Of a DNA stretch of 40,096 nt, positions 25,257-34,151 are shown piece by piece; positions within the stretch are counted from its first letter, which is position 1, and every line of letters begins with the position of its first letter. Source of the stretch: Propionivibrio dicarboxylicus (GTDB lineage Bacteria > Pseudomonadota > Gammaproteobacteria > Burkholderiales > Rhodocyclaceae); NCBI GenBank assembly GCA_945902805.1, contig CAMDMZ010000040.1, forward strand, positions 1 to 40,096, given 5' to 3'. The notes beneath the pieces were generated by a model. That model was not told where the DNA came from, searched no databases, and saw only the letters and a list, made by a program, of their open reading frames with translations. The translations under genes were made by a program, and so were the position numbers.

Positions 25257-26312
25257 CTAACGCAGTGTCTCGTTCAGCGCCTCCAGCACCTTGCTTCCAG
25301 GGCAAAGATAGGCATCGCCGAGCTGATTGAGTGGCTTTTCCACGGTATTGAGGTGCCGGTGTAGGTCTTCCGCGTCCTCGTTCACATAGATCAAGCCGGT
25401 CACGATCTCGCCCAGTGCGTGGCGCTCCTGTTGGTAATTCATGGCGCCGATGCGATCGGTCGGATCGTATTCGTGGTCAAGCTTGCGCAAGTGGAGAATC
25501 GAGCCATCGTGCTGCACAATGCGGCGCAATGAACCAGGCGGATAACTGGCCTCGATCTTGTCACGCGGCAGGATGAAATCCACGCGATTCACCGCATCGT
25601 TATGCTCGCGCACGTAGTCATAGCTCTTGGTCGAACCCGAGTGATTGTTGAAGGTCACGCAAGGACTGAGCACATCGATCAAAGCCGGGCCGCGATGACG
25701 CAACGCGCCCTTGATCAAGGGAATCAACTGTTCCTTGTCGCCGGAAAAGCTGCGTGCAACATAACTGGCACCGAGTTGCAGGGCGAGCGTGACCAGGTCA
25801 ATCGGGCTGTCGCTATTTACGAGACCACGCTTGTTCTTCGAGCCTTTGTCCGCCGTCGCGGAAAATTGCCCTTTGGTCAAACCATAGACGCCATTGTTTT
25901 CAACCAGATAGGTCATATTCACGCCACGCCGCATGGCGTGGGCAAATTGCCCGATACCGATCGAGGCTGAGTCGCCGTCGCCGGAAACTCCGAGGTAGAT
26001 CAAGTCGCGATTGGCCAGCGCGGCCCCGGTGAGGACGGACGGCATGCGACCGTGCACGCTGTTGAAGCCATGCGAAGCCCCAAGAAAGTAATCCGGCGTC
26101 TTCGACGAGCAACCGATGCCGGAGAGCTTGGCCACCCGATGCGGCTCGATATCAAGGTCAAAACAGGCCTGCACCACGGCAGCGCTGATCGAATCATGCC
26201 CACAACCGGCACACAGGGTCGAAATAGCGCCCTCGTAGTCGCGGCGGGTAAAACCGAGAGCATTCTTTGGCGCATCGGCACTCAGCAGTTTGGGTTTGGC
26301 GAGATAGGTCAT
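25257..26312 (-). CDS. korB: 2-oxoglutarate:ferredoxin oxidoreductase beta subunit (KorB-like)
   Basis: 351 residues. The thiamine-diphosphate and [4Fe-4S] subunit of a 2-oxoacid:acceptor oxidoreductase that decarboxylates 2-oxoglutarate with CoA and passes low-potential electrons on. Cluster Cys ligands are Cys34 and Cys37 (LCAGCGHDSI), Cys68 (GIGCSS) and the one in LSPCVTFN (about 217). The thiamine/Mg motif is GVSGDGDSASIGIGQFAHAM with ENNGVYGLTKGQ. Its ATG overlaps the korA stop (ATGA), so translation is coupled. It is last in korC-korA-korB. Assignment to 2-oxoglutarate rather than pyruvate or indolepyruvate rests on the subunit layout and the neighbouring isocitrate dehydrogenase. Confidence 0.92.
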   Translation of the reverse strand: MTYLAKPKLLSADAPKNALGFTRRDYEGAISTLCAGCGHDSISAAVVQACFDLDIEPHRVAKLSGIGCSSKTPDYFLGASHGFNSVHGRMPSVLTGAALANRDLIYLGVSGDGDSASIGIGQFAHAMRRGVNMTYLVENNGVYGLTKGQFSATADKGSKNKRGLVNSDSPIDLVTLALQLGASYVARSFSGDKEQLIPLIKGALRHRGPALIDVLSPCVTFNNHSGSTKSYDYVREHNDAVNRVDFILPRDKIEASYPPGSLRRIVQHDGSILHLRKLDHEYDPTDRIGAMNYQQERHALGEIVTGLIYVNEDAEDLHRHLNTVEKPLNQLGDAYLCPGSKVLEALNETLR

Positions 26313-28177
26313 GGCGCCACCTTGCGAATTGGACTGGCTGGACTAGGCAATGGAACCACTTTGTGAGCGGATAGGGCGTCGGCGATGCGACCGGCGATGA
26401 ATCGCGCCGTGATCGGCGTGCCATCGTAGTGCAACACGCGAATGAGCTTCTTCGGATCGATTTCGCCTTCGTTGATCAACAACTGACGCAACTGGCCGCT
26501 TTCGTTCTGCTCCACCACAAACACCACATCGTGATCAGCGATGAACTGCATTACATCGTGGTGAAACGGGAAGCCACGCACCCGCAGCAGATCGACATGC
26601 ACGCTCTCTTGATCGAGCAAGCTGCCCGCTTCATTCATAGCGGCGCTGGTTGATCCATAGTGGATGGCCCCATACCGCGTGGCCTGCCCTCCCGCCCGAA
26701 ACTCGGATGCCGGAACCAGTTTGCGTGCAGTATCAAGTTTGCGGCGCAGCCGCTCCATGTTGTAGACGTAGTCGGTACCGGCCTCACTGTATTTGGCGTA
26801 GGCATTGCGGGTCGTGCCACGCGTGAAATACGCACCTTTGCTCGGGTGGGTACCGGGAATTGTGCGATACGGAATGCCGTCGCCATCGACGTCCAGATAA
26901 CGGCCGAAGTTCTTTCCCGACTCCAGATCGGCGCGGCTCATCACCTTGCCGCGGTCATAGCGGCGGCTGTCATCCCAATCGAATGGCTCGCACAGACTGT
27001 CATTCATGCCGATGTCGAGATCAAGCATGACGAACACCGGCGTTTGCAGTCTTTCCGCCAGATCGAACGCTTGAGCACCCATCGTAAAGCACTCGTAGGG
27101 ATCTTCGGGAAACAGCATGACGTGCCGCGTATCGCCGTGCGAGGCATAGGCGCAGGAAATCAGATCGGATTGTTGCGTGCGCGTCGGCATGCCGGTCGAC
27201 GGGCCACCGCGCTGGACATTGAAAATCACGGCGGGAATCTCGGCGAAATAAGCCAGGCCGAAAAACTCCTGCATCAAGGAAATGCCGGGGCCGGACGTGG
27301 CAGTAAACGAGCGGGAACCGTTCCAGGCCGCGCCAATCACAATCCCGATCGAGGCCAGTTCATCTTCGGCCTGAACAATCGCATAGCGCGAAAGTCCATT
27401 ATCAGGATCGACACGGTACTTGCGGCAATAACTGGTGAAGGCTTCGATCACCGAGGTCGACGGCGTAATCGGATACCAGGCCGCGACGGTGGCGCCGCCA
27501 TAAACGGCACCCAGACCGCAGGCACTGTTGCCATTGATGAAAATTCGCTTGCCAACGCCATCGCTGCTCTCCACGCGCAGTCCGATCGGATAGGCCAGGT
27601 TGTCTGTGGCGTAAGCGTAACCCACTTTCAGCGCATGAATGTTGGCATCGATCAGCTTGTCCTTGCCACGGTATTGCTCTGACACCAGTTTCTCGACGCA
27701 GGCAAAGTCCATGCCGAGCAAACGGGTCAGCACGCCTACGTACATGATGTTCTTGAACAATTGGCGCTGGCGCGGATCACTGTACTCGCGGTTGCACAAT
27801 TCGGTCAGCGGCACACCGATCACCGTAATATCGTTACGGAACTTCGATTTCGGCAGCGTCTTGGTCGAATCGTAGAGCAGATAGCCACCGGGATCGATTT
27901 CGGCGACGTCGCGATCCCAGGACTGCGGATTCATCGCCACCATCATGTCGCAGCCGCCGCGACGTCCCAGCCAACCCGCAGCCGAAACACGCATCTCGTA
28001 CCACGTGGGCATGCCCTGAATGTTGGATGGGAAGATGTTGCGCGGTGCCGCCGGTACGCCCATGCGCAAGACCGAGCGGGCAAACAACTCGTTGGCCGAG
28101 GCCGAACCCGAACCATTGACGTTGGCAAACTTGATGACGAAATCGTTACAGCGTTGAATTGGGTTCGCGGTGATCAT
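26309..28177 (-). CDS. korA: 2-oxoglutarate:ferredoxin oxidoreductase alpha subunit with fused gamma domain (KorA-like)
   Basis: 622 residues from the ATG at 28,177 (MITANPIQRCNDFVIKFANV), chosen because it overlaps the korC stop in an ATGA and starts the gamma domain correctly; the frame alone would allow a longer start. The N-terminal gamma domain (about 1-185) has FANVNGSGSASANELFARSV. The pyrimidine-binding alpha domain follows (GAVYGGATVAAWYPITPSTS, then QRGGPSTGMPTRTQQSDL at about 320-340, EDPYECF). The C-terminal domain ends with VVEQNESGQLRQLL and VLHYDGTPITARF. This gamma-alpha fusion is typical of KorA-type enzymes. It pairs with KorB to form the catalytic unit. Confidence 0.92.
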   Translation of the reverse strand: MITANPIQRCNDFVIKFANVNGSGSASANELFARSVLRMGVPAAPRNIFPSNIQGMPTWYEMRVSAAGWLGRRGGCDMMVAMNPQSWDRDVAEIDPGGYLLYDSTKTLPKSKFRNDITVIGVPLTELCNREYSDPRQRQLFKNIMYVGVLTRLLGMDFACVEKLVSEQYRGKDKLIDANIHALKVGYAYATDNLAYPIGLRVESSDGVGKRIFINGNSACGLGAVYGGATVAAWYPITPSTSVIEAFTSYCRKYRVDPDNGLSRYAIVQAEDELASIGIVIGAAWNGSRSFTATSGPGISLMQEFFGLAYFAEIPAVIFNVQRGGPSTGMPTRTQQSDLISCAYASHGDTRHVMLFPEDPYECFTMGAQAFDLAERLQTPVFVMLDLDIGMNDSLCEPFDWDDSRRYDRGKVMSRADLESGKNFGRYLDVDGDGIPYRTIPGTHPSKGAYFTRGTTRNAYAKYSEAGTDYVYNMERLRRKLDTARKLVPASEFRAGGQATRYGAIHYGSTSAAMNEAGSLLDQESVHVDLLRVRGFPFHHDVMQFIADHDVVFVVEQNESGQLRQLLINEGEIDPKKLIRVLHYDGTPITARFIAGRIADALSAHKVVPLPSPASPIRKVAP

Positions 28178-29979
28178 GTGCGTCGTACCTCCGCTCCGGC
28201 GTGGGCAATTTCTATAAGGAATTTCTGCATATCCCAAGCGCCGGTGGGGCAACGCTCGGCACACATGCCGCAATGCAGGCAAACATTTTCGTCCTTGACC
28301 ATGACCCGGCCGGTCTTGAGACCGCTGGCCAGGTAGAGTGACTGATCCAAATTTTTTGCCGGTGTCTTTAACCGCCCACGCAACTCGCCTTCCTCGCCAT
28401 CCGCTGTAAAGCTAATGCACTCGGTCGGGCAAATATCGACGCAGGCATCGCACTCGATGCAAAGCTTGGGCGCGAATACTGTTTCGACATCGCAGTTCAA
28501 GCAACGCTCTGCCTCCATCAACGCCAGCTTGGGATCGTAGCCCAGTTCCAGTTCCAGCTTGATGTCCTTCAGGGCCGCATCCAGCGCCTTCATCGGCACT
28601 TTCTTGCGCGCCTCTTCGGACACCTGGTTGTCGTAGCTCCATTCGTGGATACCCATCTTCTGACTGACCAGATTGACCGTCGGCGGCAGGCGCTTTTTGA
28701 CGTCCTTGCCCTTGCAGAAGAGATCAATGGAGATCGCCGCTTCGTGTCCCTGAGCGACGGCAGTGATGATGTTCTTCGGCCCGAGAGCCGCGTCACCGCC
28801 AAAAAACACGCGCGGCAGTGTCGATTGCAGAGTCACCGAATCCAGCGCCGGCATGCCCCATTTATCGAACTCAAGGCCCAGATCGCGCTCGATCCAGGTG
28901 AAGGAATTTTCCTGTCCAATCGCCACGAGAACTTCGTCACAGGCCATCAGCACATCCGGCTCACCGGTCGGCACCAGGCTGCGGCGGCCCTTGGCATCGT
29001 ATTCGGCGCGTACCTTCTCAAACAAGACGCCAGTCAGCGTGCCATCAATATGCTTGAACTCCTTGGGAACCAGCATATTGAGGATGGGAATCCCCTCGTG
29101 CAGCGCATCTTCCTTTTCCCACGGCGAAGCCTTCATCTCATCGAAACCACTCCGCACCACGACCTTGACGTCAGTTCCGCCGAGACGTCGCGCCGAACGG
29201 CAACAGTCCATCGCCGTATTACCACCACCAAGCACGATCACGCGCTTGGCAATGCTGGTGACGTGACCAAACGCAACGTTGGATAGCCAGTCGATACCGA
29301 CGTGGATATGCTTGCCGGCCTCCTGCCGCCCGGGAACGTCGGCATCGCGGCCGCGTGGCGCACCGGTGCCAACGAAGATGGCATCCCAGGGCTCGTCCAG
29401 CAACTTGCGCAGACTATCGACCCAGCGTTCGAGATGGCAGACCACGCCAAGGTTGAGGATGTAGTCACATTCCTCATCGATCACGCTATCCGGCAGACGA
29501 AACTTGGGAATCTGGCTACGCATCATGCCACCGGCAGACTTGCCGCTATCGAACACCGTAACCTCGTAGCCCAGCACCGCCAGATCGCGCGCCACCGTGA
29601 GCGAGGCGGGGCCAGCACCGACGCAGACAACGCGCTTGCCATTCTTCGGTGCTACCACGGGCAGACGCGAGCGAATATCTTCTTTGAAATCGGCGGCAAC
29701 ACGCTTCAGGCGACAGATCGCGACTGGCTCGGTATCGACGCGACGCCGCCGACAAGCCGGCTCGCAGGGCCGATCACAAACGCGACCGAGAATTCCCGGG
29801 AAGACGTTCGACCGCCAGTTGATCATGTAGGCATCGCCGAATTGGCCAGCCGCAATCAGGCGGATGTATTCGGGAACGGGAGTGTGGGCGGGACACGCCC
29901 ATTGGCAATCCACGACCTTGTGAAAGTAGTCGGGAACGCCGATATCGGTCGGCTTCACGTTTGTTTCATCTCCACTCAA
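28174..29979 (-). CDS. korC: NAD(P)H:acceptor flavoprotein with Fe-S clusters (GltD-like, KorC-type subunit)
   Basis: 601 residues related to the small subunit of glutamate synthase. The N-terminal Cys set (CQWACPAHTPVPEYI, then RVCDRPCEPACRR) binds [4Fe-4S]; the FAD site is VVCVGAGPASLTVARDLA (about 117-134); the NAD(P) site is VIVLGGGNTAMDCCRSARR (about 250-268). Unlike GltD it carries a C-terminal ferredoxin domain with two clusters: CIECDACVDICP and CLHCGMCAERCP. In Azoarcus evansii a KorC subunit of this kind turns KorAB into a 2-oxoglutarate:NADP oxidoreductase that also feeds ferredoxin for aromatic ring reduction. First gene of the operon, overlapping korA by four bases. Confidence 0.88.
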   Translation of the reverse strand: MSGDETNVKPTDIGVPDYFHKVVDCQWACPAHTPVPEYIRLIAAGQFGDAYMINWRSNVFPGILGRVCDRPCEPACRRRRVDTEPVAICRLKRVAADFKEDIRSRLPVVAPKNGKRVVCVGAGPASLTVARDLAVLGYEVTVFDSGKSAGGMMRSQIPKFRLPDSVIDEECDYILNLGVVCHLERWVDSLRKLLDEPWDAIFVGTGAPRGRDADVPGRQEAGKHIHVGIDWLSNVAFGHVTSIAKRVIVLGGGNTAMDCCRSARRLGGTDVKVVVRSGFDEMKASPWEKEDALHEGIPILNMLVPKEFKHIDGTLTGVLFEKVRAEYDAKGRRSLVPTGEPDVLMACDEVLVAIGQENSFTWIERDLGLEFDKWGMPALDSVTLQSTLPRVFFGGDAALGPKNIITAVAQGHEAAISIDLFCKGKDVKKRLPPTVNLVSQKMGIHEWSYDNQVSEEARKKVPMKALDAALKDIKLELELGYDPKLALMEAERCLNCDVETVFAPKLCIECDACVDICPTECISFTADGEEGELRGRLKTPAKNLDQSLYLASGLKTGRVMVKDENVCLHCGMCAERCPTGAWDMQKFLIEIAHAGAEVRRT

Positions 29980-30083
29980 TGACGGCGCCCATGCAAACTG
30001 GCCACCAAGTTATATTTATGTCAGTCTATCATTTGCCTGATCCCCCGCTCGCCCTCAAACGCTTTTTTGCGACGATCATTTTT

Positions 30084-30109
30084 CCGATTTCCACACCGCT
30101 GGAAATCGG
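30084..30109. promoter_or_regulatory. Perfect 10-bp inverted repeat between korC and the HAD gene
   Basis: CCGATTTCCA, spacer CACCGC, TGGAAATCGG. It lies in the divergent gap about 105 bp from korC and 42 bp before the HAD gene. It has T5 before it on the plus strand but no T-run after it on either transcript, so an operator for one or both divergent genes is more likely than a terminator. Confidence 0.45.
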
Positions 30110-30151
30110 CTAATCTTTAGTTGCCCTTTCAACAACCCGGTTACTCGACCT

Positions 30152-30862
30152 ATGACGCTGCGCGCATTGATTTTTGACGTTGACGGCACCCTGGCCAATA
30201 CCGAACGCGACGGTCACCGACCGGCGTTCAACGCGGCGTTCGCCGAACTCGGACTGTCCTGGCATTGGGACGAAGCGTTCTACGGCACGCTCCTTGATGT
30301 CGCTGGCGGAAAGGAACGTATCGTCCATTACGCCAAGGAACACGATCCGGTCACGTATGCCCGCCCGGATTTCGACGATCTCGTGCAGCGTATCCACGAC
30401 ATCAAGACGCGCAATTACCAGCGCCTGCTTTCCACTGGCGCAATTCCCCTGCGCGCGCAGATCGGACAGTTGATCTGTGAAGCGCGCACGGAAACCATCC
30501 GCCTCGCCATCGCCTCGAGTTCGAAGCGTGAAAACGTGATCGGCCTGTTGCGGACTAACCTTGGGCCGAAAGCTGACACCTGGTTCGACGTCATTACCAC
30601 CGGCGAAGATGTCTCGGTCAAAAAACCCGCACCCGATGTTTATCTGGCAACGCTCGCCGCGCTGGACTTGCCGGCCTGCGATTGCCTGGTGATCGAAGAT
30701 TCGGCGCACGGGCTGGCGGCCAGCATGGCAGCCGGAATTCCAACCGTGGTGACGGTCAGCGACTACACGGCGAATGAGAATTTCAACGGCGCGCGCATGG
30801 TGATATCGAAGCCCGACGTCATGACGCTCGAGCGTTTACGTCTCTGGCACGCGGCGACCTGA
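30152..30862 (+). CDS. HAD-superfamily phosphatase (CbbY/beta-phosphoglucomutase-like)
   Basis: 236 residues of the haloacid dehalogenase superfamily, subfamily I with helical cap. Motif I is LIFDVDGTLANTERDGHRPA (Asp9 nucleophile, Asp11 acid), motif II LAIASSSKRENV, motif III Lys in VKKPAPDVYLA, and motif IV VIEDSAHGLAASMAAG. The TLANTERDGHRPAFNAAF cap start resembles CbbY, which dephosphorylates xylulose-1,5-bisphosphate, an inhibitor of RuBisCO; other sugar phosphates are possible. No cbb genes are in the window. It is transcribed away from korC and ends at a hairpin terminator shared with the convergent isocitrate dehydrogenase gene. Confidence 0.88.
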   Translation: MTLRALIFDVDGTLANTERDGHRPAFNAAFAELGLSWHWDEAFYGTLLDVAGGKERIVHYAKEHDPVTYARPDFDDLVQRIHDIKTRNYQRLLSTGAIPLRAQIGQLICEARTETIRLAIASSSKRENVIGLLRTNLGPKADTWFDVITTGEDVSVKKPAPDVYLATLAALDLPACDCLVIEDSAHGLAASMAAGIPTVVTVSDYTANENFNGARMVISKPDVMTLERLRLWHAAT

Positions 30863-30881
30863 TTTTTCGCCAAAAACGGAT

Positions 30882-30913
30882 AGTCGGCGCCGTACCGCCA
30901 GCGCCGACTTTTT
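30882..30913 (+). terminator. Terminator formed by dispersed repeat copy C
   Basis: AGTCGGCGC (30,882-30,890) pairs perfectly with GCGCCGACT (30,901-30,909) around a 10-base loop and is followed by TTTTT. It ends the HAD transcript and may stop the convergent isocitrate dehydrogenase transcript too. The right 28 bases (30,886-30,913) are copy C of the dispersed repeat; here flanking bases extend the stem into a perfect terminator. Confidence 0.85.
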
Positions 30914-30926
30914 ACAAACTTACCGA

Positions 30927-31964
30927 TTAAGCCGCCGATAGGCGCTTGACCAGTGCGGCGGTGAACTCCTTGGTCGTCGCCGTACCACCCAAATCGCCGG
31001 TACGAACCTTGTCGGTATTCAGCACCAGATCGATATCGCTGCGCAAACGGGTTGCCTTGTCGGTCAAACCGACATGATCCAGCATCATCGCCGCCGCCAG
31101 CAACAGTGCGGTCGGATTGGCGATTCCTTTGCCGGCAATATCCGGCGCGGAGCCATGCACCGCCTCGAAAATCGCCGCGTGTTCGCCAATATTGGCACCC
31201 GGTGCCATGCCCAGACCACCCACCAAACCGGCAATTTCATCCGAAAGAATGTCGCCGAACAAATTCGTCGTCACCAGCATGTCGAACTGCCACGGGTTCA
31301 TCACCAGTTTCATGGCGCAGGCATCGACAATGATTTCGTCGAAGATGAACTTATCTTTGTACTCGGCGGCGTAAATCTCGCGCGCTGTTTCAAGGAAGAT
31401 GCCGGTCAGGGCCTTCATGATGTTGGCTTTGTGCACCGCCGTTACCTTTTTTCGCCCCTGCTTCACGGCGTAGTCGAAGGCAAAGCGGCAAATCCGCCGA
31501 CAGCCCTGACGCGTATTCACGCCTGTCGACATGCCCACCGCGTGCGGATCGCCATCGATGGGAATGAAATGCTCATAGCCCATGTAGAGGCCTTCGTTGT
31601 TCTCACGCACCAACACCAGATCGATATTGTCATAGCGCCCGCCGGGAACGATGGTCTTTCCTGGACGCAGGTTGGCGTAGAGCTTGAATTCCTCGCGTAG
31701 TTGCACATTGATCGAGCGGTAGCCACCGCCGACCGGCGTTTCCAGCGGTCCCTTGAGGGCCAATCGAGTGCCACGAATACTTTCCAAACAGGCCTTCGGC
31801 AGCGGCTCACCACAAGCAGCGACGCCAGCGGCACCCGCCACCTGTCGATCCCACTCGAATGGTGCTTTCAGGGCGTCGAGTGCGGCAAGTGTCGCCTCGG
31901 TGATTTCGGGGCCAACGCCGTCGCCGGGTATCAACGTTGCCTTGATAAGGTTATTTACGATCAT
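30927..31964 (-). CDS. Isocitrate dehydrogenase, NAD-dependent type
   Basis: 345 residues from the ATG at 31,964 ([20 protein letters not shown]), chosen because GGAGTGG precedes it and it fits the family start. It belongs to the isocitrate/isopropylmalate dehydrogenase family: [16 protein letters not shown] (about 9-24), substrate-binding [20 protein letters not shown] and LRPGKT, the Lys of [10 protein letters not shown], metal Asp residues in [20 protein letters not shown], and [15 protein letters not shown]. The Ser-x-Asn spacing in RSIN with LR fits isocitrate rather than isopropylmalate, and the short monomer resembles the NAD enzyme of eukaryotic mitochondria (IDH3). The product, 2-oxoglutarate, is the substrate of the Kor enzyme encoded nearby. 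It has no operon partner in the window. Confidence 0.88.
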   Translation of the reverse strand: MIVNNLIKATLIPGDGVGPEITEATLAALDALKAPFEWDRQVAGAAGVAACGEPLPKACLESIRGTRLALKGPLETPVGGGYRSINVQLREEFKLYANLRPGKTIVPGGRYDNIDLVLVRENNEGLYMGYEHFIPIDGDPHAVGMSTGVNTRQGCRRICRFAFDYAVKQGRKKVTAVHKANIMKALTGIFLETAREIYAAEYKDKFIFDEIIVDACAMKLVMNPWQFDMLVTTNLFGDILSDEIAGLVGGLGMAPGANIGEHAAIFEAVHGSAPDIAGKGIANPTALLLAAAMMLDHVGLTDKATRLRSDIDLVLNTDKVRTGDLGGTATTKEFTAALVKRLSAA

Positions 31965-32162
31965 GGTTTCCACTCCACTGGTTAATGCATCTTCATTTAG
32001 CCTAGATTCTACTGATACGGGCAATAATTTTCCTTATTGTTAGACATTTTTTTGCAGCGCACGATCGACTGCACCCATCGGATAGTTCCGGCCCAGCCGG
32101 TCACGATGCTGAACAATTCGAGCCCAGGTGCTGGCAGATACGAAGAATTTTTGCCATGCGTT

Positions 32163-32190
32163 GTAAGAATTCTCCTTCCCCATGGACTAA
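32163..32190 (+). promoter_or_regulatory. Possible ECF-sigma promoter of the hvf operon
   Basis: GTAAGA (32,163-32,168) and GACTAA (32,185-32,190) are 16 bp apart, 40 bp before the hvfA start. The GTAA-type -35 and spacing suit an ECF sigma promoter, which would allow the sigma factor encoded in the operon to activate its own transcription. This rests on one site only. Confidence 0.3.
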
Positions 32191-32229
32191 CTCCACGTTG
32201 CACCCCAAACCCACGACAGGAGACTCCCA

Positions 32230-32577
32230 ATGAATACCAAAAAATCCCGCCTGAAACTCGCCACTGGCGCCGCCGTTGCCGCTTCCTTCGCTCTCGGTTC
32301 GGTAGCGAATGCCGCCGACAACCCCTTTGCCATGAACAAGCTCGACGGCGGCTATCAACTGGCCCAAGCCGACAAAAAGGCCGATGGCAAATGTGGCGAC
32401 AGCAAAGGAAAGGACGGTGCTTGCGGCGGTGCAAAGGCCGACGGCAAAATGGCCGATGGGAAGTGTGGCGCCGGCAAAGGCAAGGACGGTGCCTGCGGCG
32501 GCGACAAGAAGGCGGCCGATGACAAGAAGAAAGATGGCAAGTGCGGTGAAGGCAAGTGCGGCGGCGCAAAGAAGTAA
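32230..32577 (+). CDS. hvfA: HvfA-type Cys-rich RiPP metallophore precursor
   Basis: A 115-residue secreted peptide precursor. A signal peptide (about 1-28, ending VANA) is followed by a low-complexity region of Gly, Lys, Asp and Ala with six Cys (55, 65, 79, 89, 105, 110). Four are in D/E-G-K-C-G boxes (52-56, 76-80, 102-106, 107-111; the last is a canonical EGKCG) and two in DGACGG (62-67 and 86-91). In Haemophilus influenzae HvfA the EGKCG Cys are converted by HvfBC to oxazolone/thioamide pairs that bind copper. The gene is followed six bases later by hvfB. The DGACGG boxes might be modified differently or not at all. Confidence 0.9.
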   Translation: MNTKKSRLKLATGAAVAASFALGSVANAADNPFAMNKLDGGYQLAQADKKADGKCGDSKGKDGACGGAKADGKMADGKCGAGKGKDGACGGDKKAADDKKKDGKCGEGKCGGAKK

Positions 32578-32583
32578 TCAATC

Positions 32584-33426
32584 ATGGCTGACGCCGTTCT
32601 TCACGGTGCCGGCCTCGGCTTCAGGCGGGAACTCATTCCCGACCTGAAGGCCGGGGTTTCTGCGGCCATCGACTTCTTCGAACTCGCACCGGAGAACTGG
32701 GCCGGCATGGGCGGCCGTTCGGCGAAAGATCTGCGCCACTTTACCGAACGCTTCCCTTTCGTCTGCCACGGCCTTTCGCTCGACCTCGGCGGCCCGCGCC
32801 CGCTCGATACCGAGCTGCTGACGCGCATCAAGCACTTTATGCGACAACACGGCATGTGCCTCTACACCGAGCACCTGTCATGGTGCGGCGACGATGGCCA
32901 TCTCTACGACTTGCTGCCCATCCCCTGCACCGGCGATGCCGTGCGCTGGGTCGCCGGCCGCATCCGCCAGGCGCAGGACATCCTTGAAATGAAGATCGGC
33001 ATCGAGAACGCCTCGTACTATGTCGCCCCGCCGGGCGCCGAGATGAACGAAACCGAGTTCATCCGCGCGGTGATCGAGGAGGCCGATTGCCTGTTGCACC
33101 TCGACGTCAACAATGTCTATGTAAACAGCGCAAATTTCGCCTTCGACCCGCTCGCCTTCATCGACGCGCTGCCGCTCGAGCGCACCTGCTACCTGCACAT
33201 GGCCGGCCATTACGTCGAGCCGGACGGTGTGCTGGTGGATACGCACGGCGCCGAGGTGATTGACCCGGTCTGGCAACTGCTCAACGCGGTCTATGCACGA
33301 GTCGGCCCGCAGCCGACCTGCCTGGAGCGCGATTTCAACATTCCCCCACTGTCCGAACTGAGCGCCGAAGTGGCGCAGATCAGTAACGCCCAGCAGCGCG
33401 CCAAGCGCTTGAAGAAGGCTGCCTGA
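32584..33426 (+). CDS. hvfB: HvfB-type MNIO enzyme (DUF692)
   Basis: 280 residues, a TIM-barrel multinuclear non-heme iron oxidase of the MbnB/DUF692 family. Likely iron ligands are His62 (VCHGLS), Glu96-His97 (YTEHLSW), Glu141 (GIENASYY), Asp174 and Asn176 (HLDVNNVYVN), His209 (MAGHY), Asp219 and His221 (VDTHG), and Glu248 (CLERDFNIP). It oxidises Cys residues of the precursor HvfA into oxazolone/thioamide groups together with HvfC. The ATG is six bases after hvfA, and the stop overlaps the hvfC start (TGATG). The full ligand set and normal length suggest an active enzyme. Confidence 0.95.
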   Translation: MADAVLHGAGLGFRRELIPDLKAGVSAAIDFFELAPENWAGMGGRSAKDLRHFTERFPFVCHGLSLDLGGPRPLDTELLTRIKHFMRQHGMCLYTEHLSWCGDDGHLYDLLPIPCTGDAVRWVAGRIRQAQDILEMKIGIENASYYVAPPGAEMNETEFIRAVIEEADCLLHLDVNNVYVNSANFAFDPLAFIDALPLERTCYLHMAGHYVEPDGVLVDTHGAEVIDPVWQLLNAVYARVGPQPTCLERDFNIPPLSELSAEVAQISNAQQRAKRLKKAA

Positions 33427-34151
33427 TGCTCCCTTTCCAGGAATTCCAGCACGCGCTCGGCCGCCATCTCCGCGACCCGCGCCAAGCGCCCCGCCCGGCC
33501 GGGGTACCGGCACGCCGTATGGCGATCTATAACGAACTGCTGTTCAACAATCTGACCGGCTTTCTCGACGCCTGTTTTCCCGTCACACGCCGCGTGCTCG
33601 GCGAGCATCGTTGGCGTCGACTGAACCGCGCCTTCTTTCGCGAAGCGCGCTGCCATGCGCCGTATTTCCGTGAGATTCCGCGTGAGTTCCTCGATTGGCT
33701 GCCGCAAGACAGCGGTCCGCAGTGGCTTAACGAGCTGGCGCATTACGAATGGGTCGAACTGGCGCTCGATGTAATGGATGTGGCCACGCCAGCCCACGAT
33801 CCGCAGGGCGACCTGATGGCCGGCATTCCGGTGCTGGGACCGGCGCTGATGAACCTCGCCTACGCCTGGCCGGTGCAGCGCATCGGCCCGGACTATCGGC
33901 CGCGAAAGCCACATCAAACACACCTGCTGGTCTATCGCGCTGCCGACGATGAAGTCCAGTTCATGGAGCTCAATCCGGTCAGCGCCCGCCTCGTCGATCT
34001 GCTACGAGGGGGAAATCAACATGGCCAAGGGGTCTGCATGATCATCGCCAACGAACTCGGTCACGCCGATCCACACGCGATCCTCAACCACGGCGCGGCC
34101 ATGCTGACTCAACTGCTCGCCGCCGGCGCCATTCTGGGCATCAAACCATGA
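33426..34151 (+). CDS. hvfC: HvfC-type RiPP maturation partner (DUF2063)
   Basis: 241 residues. The N-terminal DUF2063 DNA-binding-like domain (about 1-95) opens [17 protein letters not shown] and contains [20 protein letters not shown] and [14 protein letters not shown], the hallmark of this family; the C-terminal half (about 100-240) carries [20 protein letters not shown], similar to the peptide-recognition domain of MbnC-like proteins. HvfC binds the leader or core of the precursor and forms the working complex with HvfB. Start and stop overlap both neighbours (TGATG and ATGA), which implies translational coupling and a fixed stoichiometry. Confidence 0.92.
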   Translation: MLPFQEFQHALGRHLRDPRQAPRPAGVPARRMAIYNELLFNNLTGFLDACFPVTRRVLGEHRWRRLNRAFFREARCHAPYFREIPREFLDWLPQDSGPQWLNELAHYEWVELALDVMDVATPAHDPQGDLMAGIPVLGPALMNLAYAWPVQRIGPDYRPRKPHQTHLLVYRAADDEVQFMELNPVSARLVDLLRGGNQHGQGVCMIIANELGHADPHAILNHGAAMLTQLLAAGAILGIKP

